DNA from: Pseudomonadota bacterium
Lineage (GTDB): Bacteria; Pseudomonadota; Alphaproteobacteria; SMXQ01
Direction: 5' to 3'
DNA: 8,562 bases
Assembly (NCBI GenBank): GCA_022562375.1
Contig: JADFPK010000070.1
Span: 1-8,562 of the forward strand
The stretch's first letter is position 1. Every line of letters starts with the position of its first letter. The notes below the pieces were generated by a model. The model had not been told where the DNA came from and searched no databases. It saw nothing but the letters and a program-made list of their open reading frames with translations. The position numbers were made by a program, and so were the translations under genes. Below, one piece after another: positions 1 through 7,919 of this stretch.

Positions 1-249
1 CGGGATCGACGGCATGCCTTGGGTGTCGACCGGCGCCGGGTCGAGCTCCCCGAACCAGCGGCTGAACCGGCTCAAATCATCGGCCAAATCCTGGTCGCGG
101 AAAACGACGACGAGGTGGCGGTGCCACGCCGTCCTGATCGCCTCGAAGGTCTGCCGGTCGACGGCGCGTAGATCCAGCCCGCGGATCTCGGCGCCCAAGG
201 CGGCGCCCGTCGGGATGACTTCGATGCCGTGATCTAGCGCTGCCGCCAT
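1..249 (-). CDS. TauD/TfdA-family Fe(II)/2-oxoglutarate dioxygenase, N-terminal part
   Basis: The minus-strand frame from an ATG at 249 stays open for 83 codons to the left edge, so the gene is cut by the window. The translation carries the N-terminal signature of the TauD/TfdA family: IEVIPTGAALGAEIRGLDL (residues 9-27), then a helix with AIRTAWHRH, then LVVVFRDQDL (46-55), then RFSRWFGELDPAP (61-73). Family members use Fe(II), O2 and 2-oxoglutarate to hydroxylate small substrates, often releasing sulfite or another leaving group. The HxD iron ligands should lie just beyond the edge and cannot be checked, so the substrate is unknown. An in-frame GTG at 279 is an alternative start. ATG 249 is preferred because the usual short family N-terminus begins there and AAGGCGAG lies just upstream. 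The gene is divergent from the histidine kinase across an AT-rich region. Confidence 0.82.
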   Translation of the reverse strand, partial: MAAALDHGIEVIPTGAALGAEIRGLDLRAVDRQTFEAIRTAWHRHLVVVFRDQDLADDLSRFSRWFGELDPAPVDTQGMPSIP

Positions 250-387
250 GCCGATCTCGCCTTGGGACCTGGATATCACCTTGGAACAGCAAAAATTTAC
301 GCGATTAGCGCCTCCGAGGCAATTTCACCGGCGCGCTTGCCCGGTGGGTGGATGGCACCGGCAAAGGCCGCTTTTGAGAAAATAGAT

Positions 388-416
388 ACAATTTACATTT
401 AATTCTCATAAATTGT
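388..416. repeat. 8-bp inverted repeat, possible operator
   Basis: ACAATTTA (388-395) and TAAATTGT (409-416) are perfect inverted copies separated by 13 bp, with arm centres 21 bp apart, or two helical turns. This geometry suits a dimeric regulator binding one DNA face. The sequence is AT-rich, so chance is a real alternative. No regulator is assigned. Confidence 0.35.
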
Positions 417-452
417 CATAATTAATATTGTATAAATACTGTAAGTTAACAA

Positions 453-463
453 TAATGGTTAAG
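453..463 (-). promoter_or_regulatory. CtrA-like half-site upstream of the histidine kinase
   Basis: TAATGGTTAAG contains ATGGTTAA (455-462), the reverse complement of TTAACCAT, which I recall as a CtrA half-site form in Caulobacter. The identical 11-mer recurs at 2645-2655 inside the second regulatory region. A second TTAA lies at 446-449, but the spacing to 459 is N9 rather than the N7 of a full CtrA box. The sequence match is seen directly; the function is inferred. Confidence 0.35.
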
Positions 464-480
464 TATATAGAAGTTATTTG

Positions 481-509
481 TTGCAATTTGGCTAATTTTT
501 TGTTATCTT
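481..509 (+). promoter_or_regulatory. candidate sigma70-like promoter for the histidine kinase
   Basis: TTGCAA (481-486) and TATCTT (504-509) are separated by 17 bp and lie upstream of the kinase. Each hexamer matches the -35/-10 consensus at four of six positions. The predicted leader would be about 105 nt and would include the 530-559 hairpin. AT-rich DNA produces such matches easily. Confidence 0.3.
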
Positions 510-529
510 TTCCTTGCCGGTCAAAAAAG

Positions 530-559
530 GGCGTCCGCGGGTTTCCGGCAATGGACGCC
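530..559 (+). other. leader stem-loop upstream of the histidine kinase
   Basis: GGCGTCC (530-536) pairs with GGACGCC (553-559) around a 16-nt loop. No T-run follows, so it is not an intrinsic terminator. It could be a 5' UTR structure or an operator. It lies 64 bp before the chosen start codon. Confidence 0.3.
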
Positions 560-623
560 TAAGATCATCGGGGTTAGGCGTCGCGGTACTCCAGGCGTTT
601 CGTAGACGGCAAGGATGGGTATC

Positions 624-2246
624 ATGCAGACGCAGATCACGGCCAAGGCGGCTGAACTGAAGGAAGCCTACCGGGATTATCTTCCCTACATCATCATCAC
701 CGCCGCCATTTCGCTTTTCTACATCATTGTCCAATTCCTGACGGTCGCGCAGTTGGCGACGCTCGGCGGCGCCGAGAACATCGGACAGGTGGCGCCGTCG
801 TTCGGTTGGGGTTATCAACTCGTCGGGCTCGCCGCGATCGGTTGGCTTTCGGCCGCCGCCGGTCCCTACTTCGAGAATTGTCCATGGCGCCGGGCGGTTA
901 CCGGGCTGGCGCTCTGGTCCGTCGGCGTGTTCGCGGTCATGGTCTATCTCCGGCAGGTTCTCGGGGCCGCCATCGACTTCGCGCCCGTGGTGCTGTTGCC
1001 CCTGTCGGTCTATATCTGCGCCCTGATCAAGCAGATCTCGGCCAGGGAACGCCGTTTGTTCTTCAAGGACAGGGCGCTCAGCCATAAGGACACCTTGATC
1101 GGCAAGGTGTTGGAGACGACTTATGACGGCGTCGTCATCGCCGATTATCAGGGCAAGATCGTATACGCCAACAACACCGCCCTTCGCCTGTTCGGTTATG
1201 AGGCCGATGAAATCGTCGGCTCCGAAATCGACATCCTCAGTCCGACGGCCCACCAAGGCCGCGTCGGCCGGGAGATTTCCCATTACCTGAGCCAGGCCAG
1301 GGACGGCAAATTATACTCCAGGCCCTTTGAAACCTCCGGCCTGCGCGCCGACGGCACCAGCTTCTCGATGGATCTGCTGGTCGCCACCGCTTCCCTCGAG
1401 ATAGCCGAAAGTCCCTTTGAGCGGCGCGAGAAGGACCGCCTCTTGTATGTCTGCAACATGTGGGACGTAAGCGCGCGAAAGAAGATGGAGGAAGCGCAGC
1501 GCTTGGCGCTCGAGACACAGGTGGTGGCGAACCGCGCCAAGAGCGAGTTCGTCGCCAATATGAGCCATGAATTGCGCACCCCGCTCAACGCCATCATCGG
1601 CTTTTCGGAAATGCTGTCCCGCTCCTTTTTCGGAAAACTGACGGAGAAGCAGGCGGAATATGTCAACGACATTCACTTCTCGGGCAATCATCTTCTGAAG
1701 CTGATCAACGACATCCTCGACATCTCCAAGATCGAGGCGGGTCATTCGGAGCTGCAGGAAGAGGAAGTCCCGGTCCGGGAAGTGGTCGAATCCTGTCTCA
1801 ATCTGATCCGGCCAAAGGCCCAGGAATCGAAGGTCTCGCTCGCCGTCAGGGGGATCTCGCCGATGCAGCTTCTCTATGCCGACGAGCGGAAGTTGAAGCA
1901 GGTGCTGATCAATCTGCTGTCCAACGCGGTCAAATTCACCCCGCCGGGAGGCAGCGTCGAGGTTTGCTCCGAAATCGAGCCGGACGGCGCCTACACCATC
2001 TCGGTCGTCGATTCCGGTGTCGGCATCGCGCCGGAGGACATCGAGACGGCCCTCGCCCCCTTCGGTCAGATCGACAGTGGTCTGGACCGGAAATACGAAG
2101 GCACGGGGCTTGGCTTGCCGCTGACGAAATCTTTGGTCGAGGCCCACGGCGGCACCCTGACGCTGGAGAGCAGCCTCGGCGTCGGCACGACGATCAAGGT
2201 CAGGTTCCCTGCCGGACGCTTGCGCGAATACCGCAAGGCCAGTTGA
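624..2246 (+). CDS. Membrane PAS sensor histidine kinase, PdhS (DivJ/PleC)-like
   Basis: This is a 540-residue inner-membrane sensor kinase that should autophosphorylate and pass phosphate to a separate response regulator; no receiver domain is present. Four hydrophobic segments lie at about 20-42, 63-83, 91-110 and 117-136 with short loops. A PAS domain follows (about 150-270, with DGVVIADYQGKIVYANN), then a short linker helix. The HisKA H-box has its phospho-acceptor at His315 (MSHELRTPLNAIIGF). The HATPase_c domain has N434 in LLSNAVKF, D463 in DSGVGI and GTGLGLPL from 493. The stretch FFGKLTEKQAEYVNDI, then LINDILDISKIEAG, and APFGQIDSGLDRKYEGTG resemble the DivJ/PleC/PdhS group that acts on DivK-type regulators; that is a family resemblance, not proof of the partner. 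ATG 624 is preferred over ATG 615 because AAGGA (611-615) is well spaced for it. The gene is monocistronic, with a terminator directly downstream. Confidence 0.92.
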   Translation: MQTQITAKAAELKEAYRDYLPYIIITAAISLFYIIVQFLTVAQLATLGGAENIGQVAPSFGWGYQLVGLAAIGWLSAAAGPYFENCPWRRAVTGLALWSVGVFAVMVYLRQVLGAAIDFAPVVLLPLSVYICALIKQISARERRLFFKDRALSHKDTLIGKVLETTYDGVVIADYQGKIVYANNTALRLFGYEADEIVGSEIDILSPTAHQGRVGREISHYLSQARDGKLYSRPFETSGLRADGTSFSMDLLVATASLEIAESPFERREKDRLLYVCNMWDVSARKKMEEAQRLALETQVVANRAKSEFVANMSHELRTPLNAIIGFSEMLSRSFFGKLTEKQAEYVNDIHFSGNHLLKLINDILDISKIEAGHSELQEEEVPVREVVESCLNLIRPKAQESKVSLAVRGISPMQLLYADERKLKQVLINLLSNAVKFTPPGGSVEVCSEIEPDGAYTISVVDSGVGIAPEDIETALAPFGQIDSGLDRKYEGTGLGLPLTKSLVEAHGGTLTLESSLGVGTTIKVRFPAGRLREYRKAS

Positions 2247-2262
2247 TCCAATCTCATCCATC

Positions 2263-2300
2263 GCCGCCGGTGTCCATCAGGGCGCCGGCGGCCTTTTCTT
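2263..2300 (+). terminator. Rho-independent terminator of the histidine kinase
   Basis: GCCGCCGG (2263-2270) pairs perfectly with CCGGCGGC (2285-2292) around a 14-nt loop, and TTTTCTT (2294-2300) follows. It begins 16 bp after the kinase stop codon. Read on the minus strand the hairpin has no T-tract after it, so it is probably unidirectional. Confidence 0.75.
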
Positions 2301-2376
2301 GATTACATGGCCTGGCTGGATGTATCCGGCCGGGGTTTGCGGCGCGGGTCGCGAAGCTCGAACGGATCGGCGTGAT

Positions 2377-2586
2377 TTAGTGGAGCTTGTCCTTGAGATA
2401 CGGCTTGAGACCCTCGATCGCGGGCCACTTGGGGTCGGCCTCGCGTTTCGCTTCCATCGCCCGGCAAATCTCCCTGTAGGTACAGGGCGTGCACGGCGAT
2501 AGCCCTCCGCGATGTATGGCGCGGCACACTTCCCGTAGCGATCGCAGCCGGCGCAAAAGATAGGGACTGCACGACGGTATCTGCAT
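2377..2586 (-). CDS. small cysteine-rich protein, unrecognised
   Basis: A 69-residue frame starts at ATG 2586 behind a very strong purine-rich site (GGGGGGAAGG, 2589-2598), and I think it is a real gene. I do not recognise the family. It has five cysteines (C6, C21, C32, C35, C41). The core CTPCTYREIC has the CX2CX5C spacing seen in some Fe-S and zinc-binding proteins, including part of the SPASM motif, so metal or cluster binding is plausible but unproven. The N-terminal half is basic and the C-terminal tail is charged, with no membrane segment or signal peptide. It is divergent from the hemN remnant and shares the CtrA/FNR-box region with it, suggesting oxygen- or cell-cycle-linked expression (inference). 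Two overlapping minus-strand frames lack such a start and look like shadows. Confidence 0.6.
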   Translation of the reverse strand: MQIPSCSPYLLRRLRSLREVCRAIHRGGLSPCTPCTYREICRAMEAKREADPKWPAIEGLKPYLKDKLH

Positions 2587-2617
2587 AACCTTCCCCCCTG
2601 ATGTTTTTTTTTCACCG

Positions 2618-2633
2618 TTAATGCTTGGTTAAC
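2618..2633 (+). promoter_or_regulatory. CtrA-type box 1 (TTAA-N7-TTAAC)
   Basis: TTAATGCTTGGTTAAC matches the alphaproteobacterial CtrA consensus TTAA-N7-TTAAC at every specified base. It lies 32 bp upstream of the small Cys-rich gene's start codon, where bound CtrA could act on that gene's promoter. The sequence match is direct; binding is inferred. Confidence 0.5.
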
Positions 2634-2650
2634 TTTATCGGCCTTAATGG

Positions 2651-2666
2651 TTAAGAAACCGTTAAC
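2651..2666 (+). promoter_or_regulatory. CtrA-type box 2 (TTAA-N7-TTAAC)
   Basis: TTAAGAAACCGTTAAC is a second exact TTAA-N7-TTAAC match in the same orientation, 33 bp (about three helical turns) from box 1. An extra TTAA at 2644 overlaps the half-site ATGGTTAA (2647-2654). Two exact matches within 50 bp make coincidence less likely, although the local AT-richness raises the background. Confidence 0.5.
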
Positions 2667-2676
2667 GCGCGGCCTT

Positions 2677-2690
2677 TTGACTCAGATCAA
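2677..2690. promoter_or_regulatory. FNR/FnrL-type box
   Basis: TTGACTCAGATCAA fits the FNR-family consensus TTGAT-N4-ATCAA with one mismatch, and TTGAC is a commonly tolerated half-site. FNR-type oxygen sensors are known to control hemN in proteobacteria, and the box sits directly before the hemN start. Its centre (2683.5) is 41.5 bp before ATG 2725. The palindrome could equally serve the divergent small gene. Confidence 0.6.
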
Positions 2691-2724
2691 GGCGCCCCGC
2701 CGGCACATCGCCGATAAGGGGGCC

Positions 2725-3404
2725 ATGACGCCCGAATTGGCAGCCAAGTACGCGTCGCCGTATTCGGTTACGCCCACCTGCCCTGGATCAAGCGCCACCA
2801 GCGCCTCATCGACGAGGCCGCCCTGCCGGACGCCGCGGAACGGTGGCGGCAATCGGCGGCGGCGAGGCTGAAGGCCGCGGGCTATATCGCCGTCGGCCTC
2901 GACCATTTCGCCCGCGCCGATGATGCCATGGCCCGGGCGCTCGGCGCCGGGCGCCTGCGCCGCAACTTCCAGGGCTACACCACCGATGCGGCGCCGGCCC
3001 TCATCGGTTTGGGCGCCTCGGCCATCGGCTCCCTGGCCGAGGGTTACGTCCAGAACGCGGTCGCCATCAAGGCCTACCGCGAGGCCATCGGCCGGGGCCG
3101 GTTCGCCATCCAGCGCGGCCTGGCGTTGGACGATGACGACCGGCTGCGCCGCGACATCATCGAGCGCCTGATGTGCGATCTCGCGGTCGATCTCGGCGCC
3201 GTCTGCGGCAAGTGGCGGGAATCGCCGGACGATTTCGCCGGCGAGCTGGCGGCGCTTCGGCCGATGGTGGCGGATGGGCTGGTCAGGATCACCGGCCGGC
3301 GCATCCGGGTGACGGAAGGAGGCCGCCCGCTGGTGCGCGCCGTTTGCGCCGTCTTCGACCGTTATCTGGAGACCCAAGGCCGACGCCACTCCCAGACGGT
3401 ATAG
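2725..3404 (+). pseudogene. hemN: hemN pseudogene, radical-SAM core deleted and frameshifted
   Basis: Intact HemN (about 450 aa) converts coproporphyrinogen III to protoporphyrinogen IX without oxygen in heme synthesis. Here ATG 2725 begins a HemN-like N-terminus (MTPELAAKYAS), but the frame then runs into unrelated sequence and stops at 2869-2871. From about 2751 a different frame reads RVAVFGYAHLPWIKRHQRLI, GYIAVGLDHFARADD, RNFQGYTTD and LIGLGASAIG, through to the stop at 3402-3404. This is the normal HemN C-terminal half of about 215 residues, ending at the expected length. About 220 codons, including the CxxxCxxC cluster motif, are missing. The C-terminal frame has an upstream stop at 2715 and its first ATG is at 2928, giving a possible 158-residue fragment that could not be catalytic. 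It converges on coxE with a 24-bp gap. An assembly join is the main alternative to a real deletion. Confidence 0.85.
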
Positions 3405-3428
3405 ACCCCCCTGCCCTGGCGGACGCGG

Positions 3429-4604
3429 TTATAGCTGGGCCAGGTAGGGCTCCAGCGCCGCCAGGCTTTCGATATTATGCGCCGGGGCGAACAGGTCGAT
3501 ATGGGGCAGCGCCGCCGCCATGCCGGCGGCCACCGGCTCGTAGTCCCGCCAGCCGATCATCGGGTTGAGCCAGATCACCCGCCTGGCGCGGCGCCTCAAC
3601 AGCCTGACCTGTTTGGCCAGGAGCTCCGGCGGTCCGGTGTCATAGCCGTCGCTGACGACGATGACGATGGTGCGGCGGTTCAAGGTCCCCTCGGCGTAGT
3701 TGCGGTTGAAGGTGGCGAGGCTGTCGCCGATCCGGGTGCCGCCCGACCATCCGGCGGACATCAGGCCGAGGCGCTCGATGGCGCGTTCCAGGTTGCGCTC
3801 GCGCAGCGCCGGGCCGATATGCACCAGCCTGGTGTGGAAAGCGAAGGCATCGGCGTGGCGGAAATTGTCGATGACGCCGCGGATGAAACGCAGGAAGAAG
3901 GTGCTGTAGAGGCTCATCGAGCCGCTGACGTCGAGGAAAATCACCAGCCGCATCGGCTTGGTCCGCCGCGCCCGGAAGGCCGGGCGCATCGGCATGCCAC
4001 CATAGGCCAGGCTGCGGTGGATGGTGTTGCGCAGATCGAGGCGGGTGCCCCTGGCGCGCACCCGATGGCGCCGGGTCAGGCGTCGCTTGATTCGCGCCGC
4101 AAGCCGCCGGGCGAGCTCGTACACTTTCGCCAACTCTTCCGCGTCGTCGATGTGCCTGAGATCGGTTTTGCCGAGGGCTTCGGCGGCGCTGGCCCCGGCC
4201 CGCCTGGCCTCGCCGCCGGAATCGGCCGTATCGCCGGCGCCTTCGGCCGCCTCGAGCAGCGCCGGCGGGAGATCGGGCGGGGCTCCGCCGGCGGGGGTGC
4301 CCGGCGTGCTTCCGCCGCCGCTTACCAGGCCGGCGCGCTTCACGCCGCGGCCGAGCCAGTAGGCATCGAACAGCCGATCGAAGCGCCGCCAGTCGGCCTC
4401 GCTGGCGCAGAGCAGCGCCTTGAGGCCCGAGCGCAATGGCGCCGGCGCCGCGAGATCGATGCCTTCGGCGAGCCTCAACGCATCGAGACTTTCATCGATG
4501 CCGACAGGAAAGTCGTTGTCGCGCGCGAGACGCACATAACCGATCATGCGCCCGACGATTGCCGCCGCCGCGCCCGCGCCGGGACTGGCGGTGACGCCGG
4601 TCAT
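3429..4604 (-). CDS. coxE: CoxE, VWA-domain CO dehydrogenase maturation protein
   Basis: This 391-residue protein belongs to the CoxE-type von Willebrand factor A family. An N-terminal helical region (1-90) is followed by a Gly/Ala/Pro-rich linker (about 92-142), a basic segment (165-190), and the VWA domain. The MIDAS motif is complete: D225-V-S227-G-S229, T290 in GGTRIG, and D319 in VSDGYDTG. In Oligotropha carboxidovorans CoxE works with the ATPase CoxD in assembling the Mo-Cu active site of CO dehydrogenase. The start ATG at 4604 overlaps the coxD stop as ATGA, indicating translational coupling and agreeing with the family N-terminus. The same frame stays open to 5246, but that extension lies wholly inside coxD. 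It is the last cox gene here; no coxF follows. Confidence 0.93.
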   Translation of the reverse strand: MTGVTASPGAGAAAAIVGRMIGYVRLARDNDFPVGIDESLDALRLAEGIDLAAPAPLRSGLKALLCASEADWRRFDRLFDAYWLGRGVKRAGLVSGGGSTPGTPAGGAPPDLPPALLEAAEGAGDTADSGGEARRAGASAAEALGKTDLRHIDDAEELAKVYELARRLAARIKRRLTRRHRVRARGTRLDLRNTIHRSLAYGGMPMRPAFRARRTKPMRLVIFLDVSGSMSLYSTFFLRFIRGVIDNFRHADAFAFHTRLVHIGPALRERNLERAIERLGLMSAGWSGGTRIGDSLATFNRNYAEGTLNRRTIVIVVSDGYDTGPPELLAKQVRLLRRRARRVIWLNPMIGWRDYEPVAAGMAAALPHIDLFAPAHNIESLAALEPYLAQL

Positions 4605-5515
4605 ACCGCCTTGGAGAGGAGCCGCCCCACTACCTCGGTGGGTACCGCGTCGCGGTCCTCCTTGGTCTTGAGCAGACAAAGAAGGGTGTCCTCGACCACA
4701 TCGGGGTTGCCGCCGAGATCGTCGATCCCCTGGCCGGCAAGCGCCTGGGCCCAGTCCAGGGTTTCGGCGATGCCCGGCTTCTTGTCGATATCCTCCTTGC
4801 GCAGCGCCTGGACGAAGCGGACGATTTGGCCGGCGAGTTTCTCGCCCATCTCCGGCAGCCGCGCGTTGACGATCCGCAGCTCCTTCGCCTCCGTCGGATA
4901 GTCGACGAAATGGTAGAGGCAGCGGCGCCTGAGCGCGTCGCTGAGCTCGCGGCTGCGGTTCGAGGTCAGGATGACATGGGGCACGGAGCGCGCCTCGATG
5001 GTGCCGAGCTCGGGAACGGTGATCTGGAACTCGGACAACACTTCCAAAAGGTAGGCTTCGAATTCCTCGTCCGAGCGGTCGATCTCGTCGATCAACAGCA
5101 CCGGCGGTTCGTCCATGCTGATGGCCTGGAGCAACGGCCGGCGCAGCAGGAACTCCTCCTCGAAGACGTGACGCTCCTTCTCCGCCGCCGAGATGTCCTC
5201 GGTCTCCCAGATCTTGATGGCGAGGAGCTGGCGCTGGTAGTTCCATTCATAGACGGCGGCGTTGGCGTCGAGCCCCTCATAGCACTGCAGCCGGATCAGC
5301 GGGCAATCGAGCACCTTCGCCAGGGTCTTGGCGACCTCGGTCTTGCCGACGCCGGTCTCCCCCTCGATCAGCAACGGCCGATCAAGCCGGAAGGTCAGCG
5401 AGAGGGCCATGATCAATTCGTTGTCGGCGATATAGCCGGCGTCGGCGAAGCCCTGGCGCAGCGCCTCGGGCGCGAGGTGAGTTGGTTCCCCGTGTCCGGA
5501 CGGCGGCGGCGGCAT
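4601..5515 (-). CDS. coxD: CoxD, MoxR-type AAA+ ATPase for CO dehydrogenase maturation
   Basis: This 304-residue AAA+ ATPase of the MoxR group has Walker A GETGVGKT (52-59), Walker B VLLIDE (139-144), the sensor-1 asparagine N186 in ILTSNRSREL, and an arginine cluster RRRC (196-199) fitting the arginine finger. CoxD is known to be needed for sulfuration of molybdenum and copper insertion in the CoxL active site, acting at the inner face of the membrane with the VWA partner CoxE. The chosen ATG at 5515 lies one base after the coxL stop. No good Shine-Dalgarno precedes it, so expression probably depends on coupling to coxL. The proline-rich start (MPPPPSGHGEP) is a short unstructured extension before the conserved helix. 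The 3' end overlaps coxE by 4 bp. Confidence 0.93.
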   Translation of the reverse strand: MPPPPSGHGEPTHLAPEALRQGFADAGYIADNELIMALSLTFRLDRPLLIEGETGVGKTEVAKTLAKVLDCPLIRLQCYEGLDANAAVYEWNYQRQLLAIKIWETEDISAAEKERHVFEEEFLLRRPLLQAISMDEPPVLLIDEIDRSDEEFEAYLLEVLSEFQITVPELGTIEARSVPHVILTSNRSRELSDALRRRCLYHFVDYPTEAKELRIVNARLPEMGEKLAGQIVRFVQALRKEDIDKKPGIAETLDWAQALAGQGIDDLGGNPDVVEDTLLCLLKTKEDRDAVPTEVVGRLLSKAV

Positions 5516-5516
5516 A

Positions 5517-7918
<2,402 letters not shown>

Positions 7919-7919
<1 letters not shown>

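Larger units (their letters stand above)
250..623. promoter_or_regulatory. AT-rich divergent intergenic region (dioxygenase / histidine kinase)
   Basis: No convincing gene lies here. About 375-510 is strikingly AT-rich against GC-rich flanks, as expected for a region holding promoters for both divergent genes. It contains an 8-bp inverted repeat (388-416), a CtrA-like half-site (455-462), a possible sigma70-type promoter for the kinase (481-509) and a leader hairpin (530-559), each listed separately. A three-codon ATG-GAC-GCC-TAA at 552 is too short to count as a gene. Confidence 0.6.
2587..2724. promoter_or_regulatory. shared control region between the small Cys-rich gene and hemN remnant
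   Basis: This 138-bp divergent region holds a nine-T run (2604-2612), five TTAA half-sites (2618, 2629, 2644, 2651, 2662), an FNR-like palindrome and the ribosome binding sites of both flanking genes. ACCGTTAA occurs at 2614-2621 and 2658-2665 (44 bp apart), and TGGTTAA at 2626-2632 and 2648-2654 (22 bp apart), all near whole numbers of helical turns. Confidence 0.6.

Noticed and set aside
250..292. Overlapping minus-strand frame from TTG 292 through the dioxygenase region
   Set aside because: It lies in a different frame from the recognisable TauD/TfdA sequence and is Arg/Gly/Pro-rich without family features.
446..463. Full CtrA box upstream of the histidine kinase
   Set aside because: The two TTAA elements at 446 and 459 are separated by nine bases instead of seven, so only the half-site is reported.
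615..623. ATG 615 as the start of the histidine kinase
   Set aside because: It is possible, but AAGGA overlaps this ATG and is correctly spaced only for ATG 624.
492..2261. Minus-strand frames at 492-1283 and 1311-2261 opposite the histidine kinase
   Set aside because: They mirror the codon structure of the kinase, which has all its expected motifs on the plus strand.
3409..3449. Bidirectional terminator between the hemN remnant and coxE
   Set aside because: CCTGGC/GCCAGG (3415-3420/3439-3444) can pair, with a further CCCT/AGGG extension, but the loop is large, the structure covers the coxE stop codon, and no T-tract follows on either strand.
3477..4901. Plus-strand open frame of 474 codons opposite coxE and coxD
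   Set aside because: It is antisense to two well-supported genes, crosses their junction, and has no domain-like sequence.
4605..5246. Upstream extension of the coxE frame to give a 605-residue protein
   Set aside because: The extension lies entirely inside coxD in another frame and reads as Arg/Pro/Gly-rich shadow sequence. ATG 4604 with the ATGA overlap gives the normal CoxE N-terminus.
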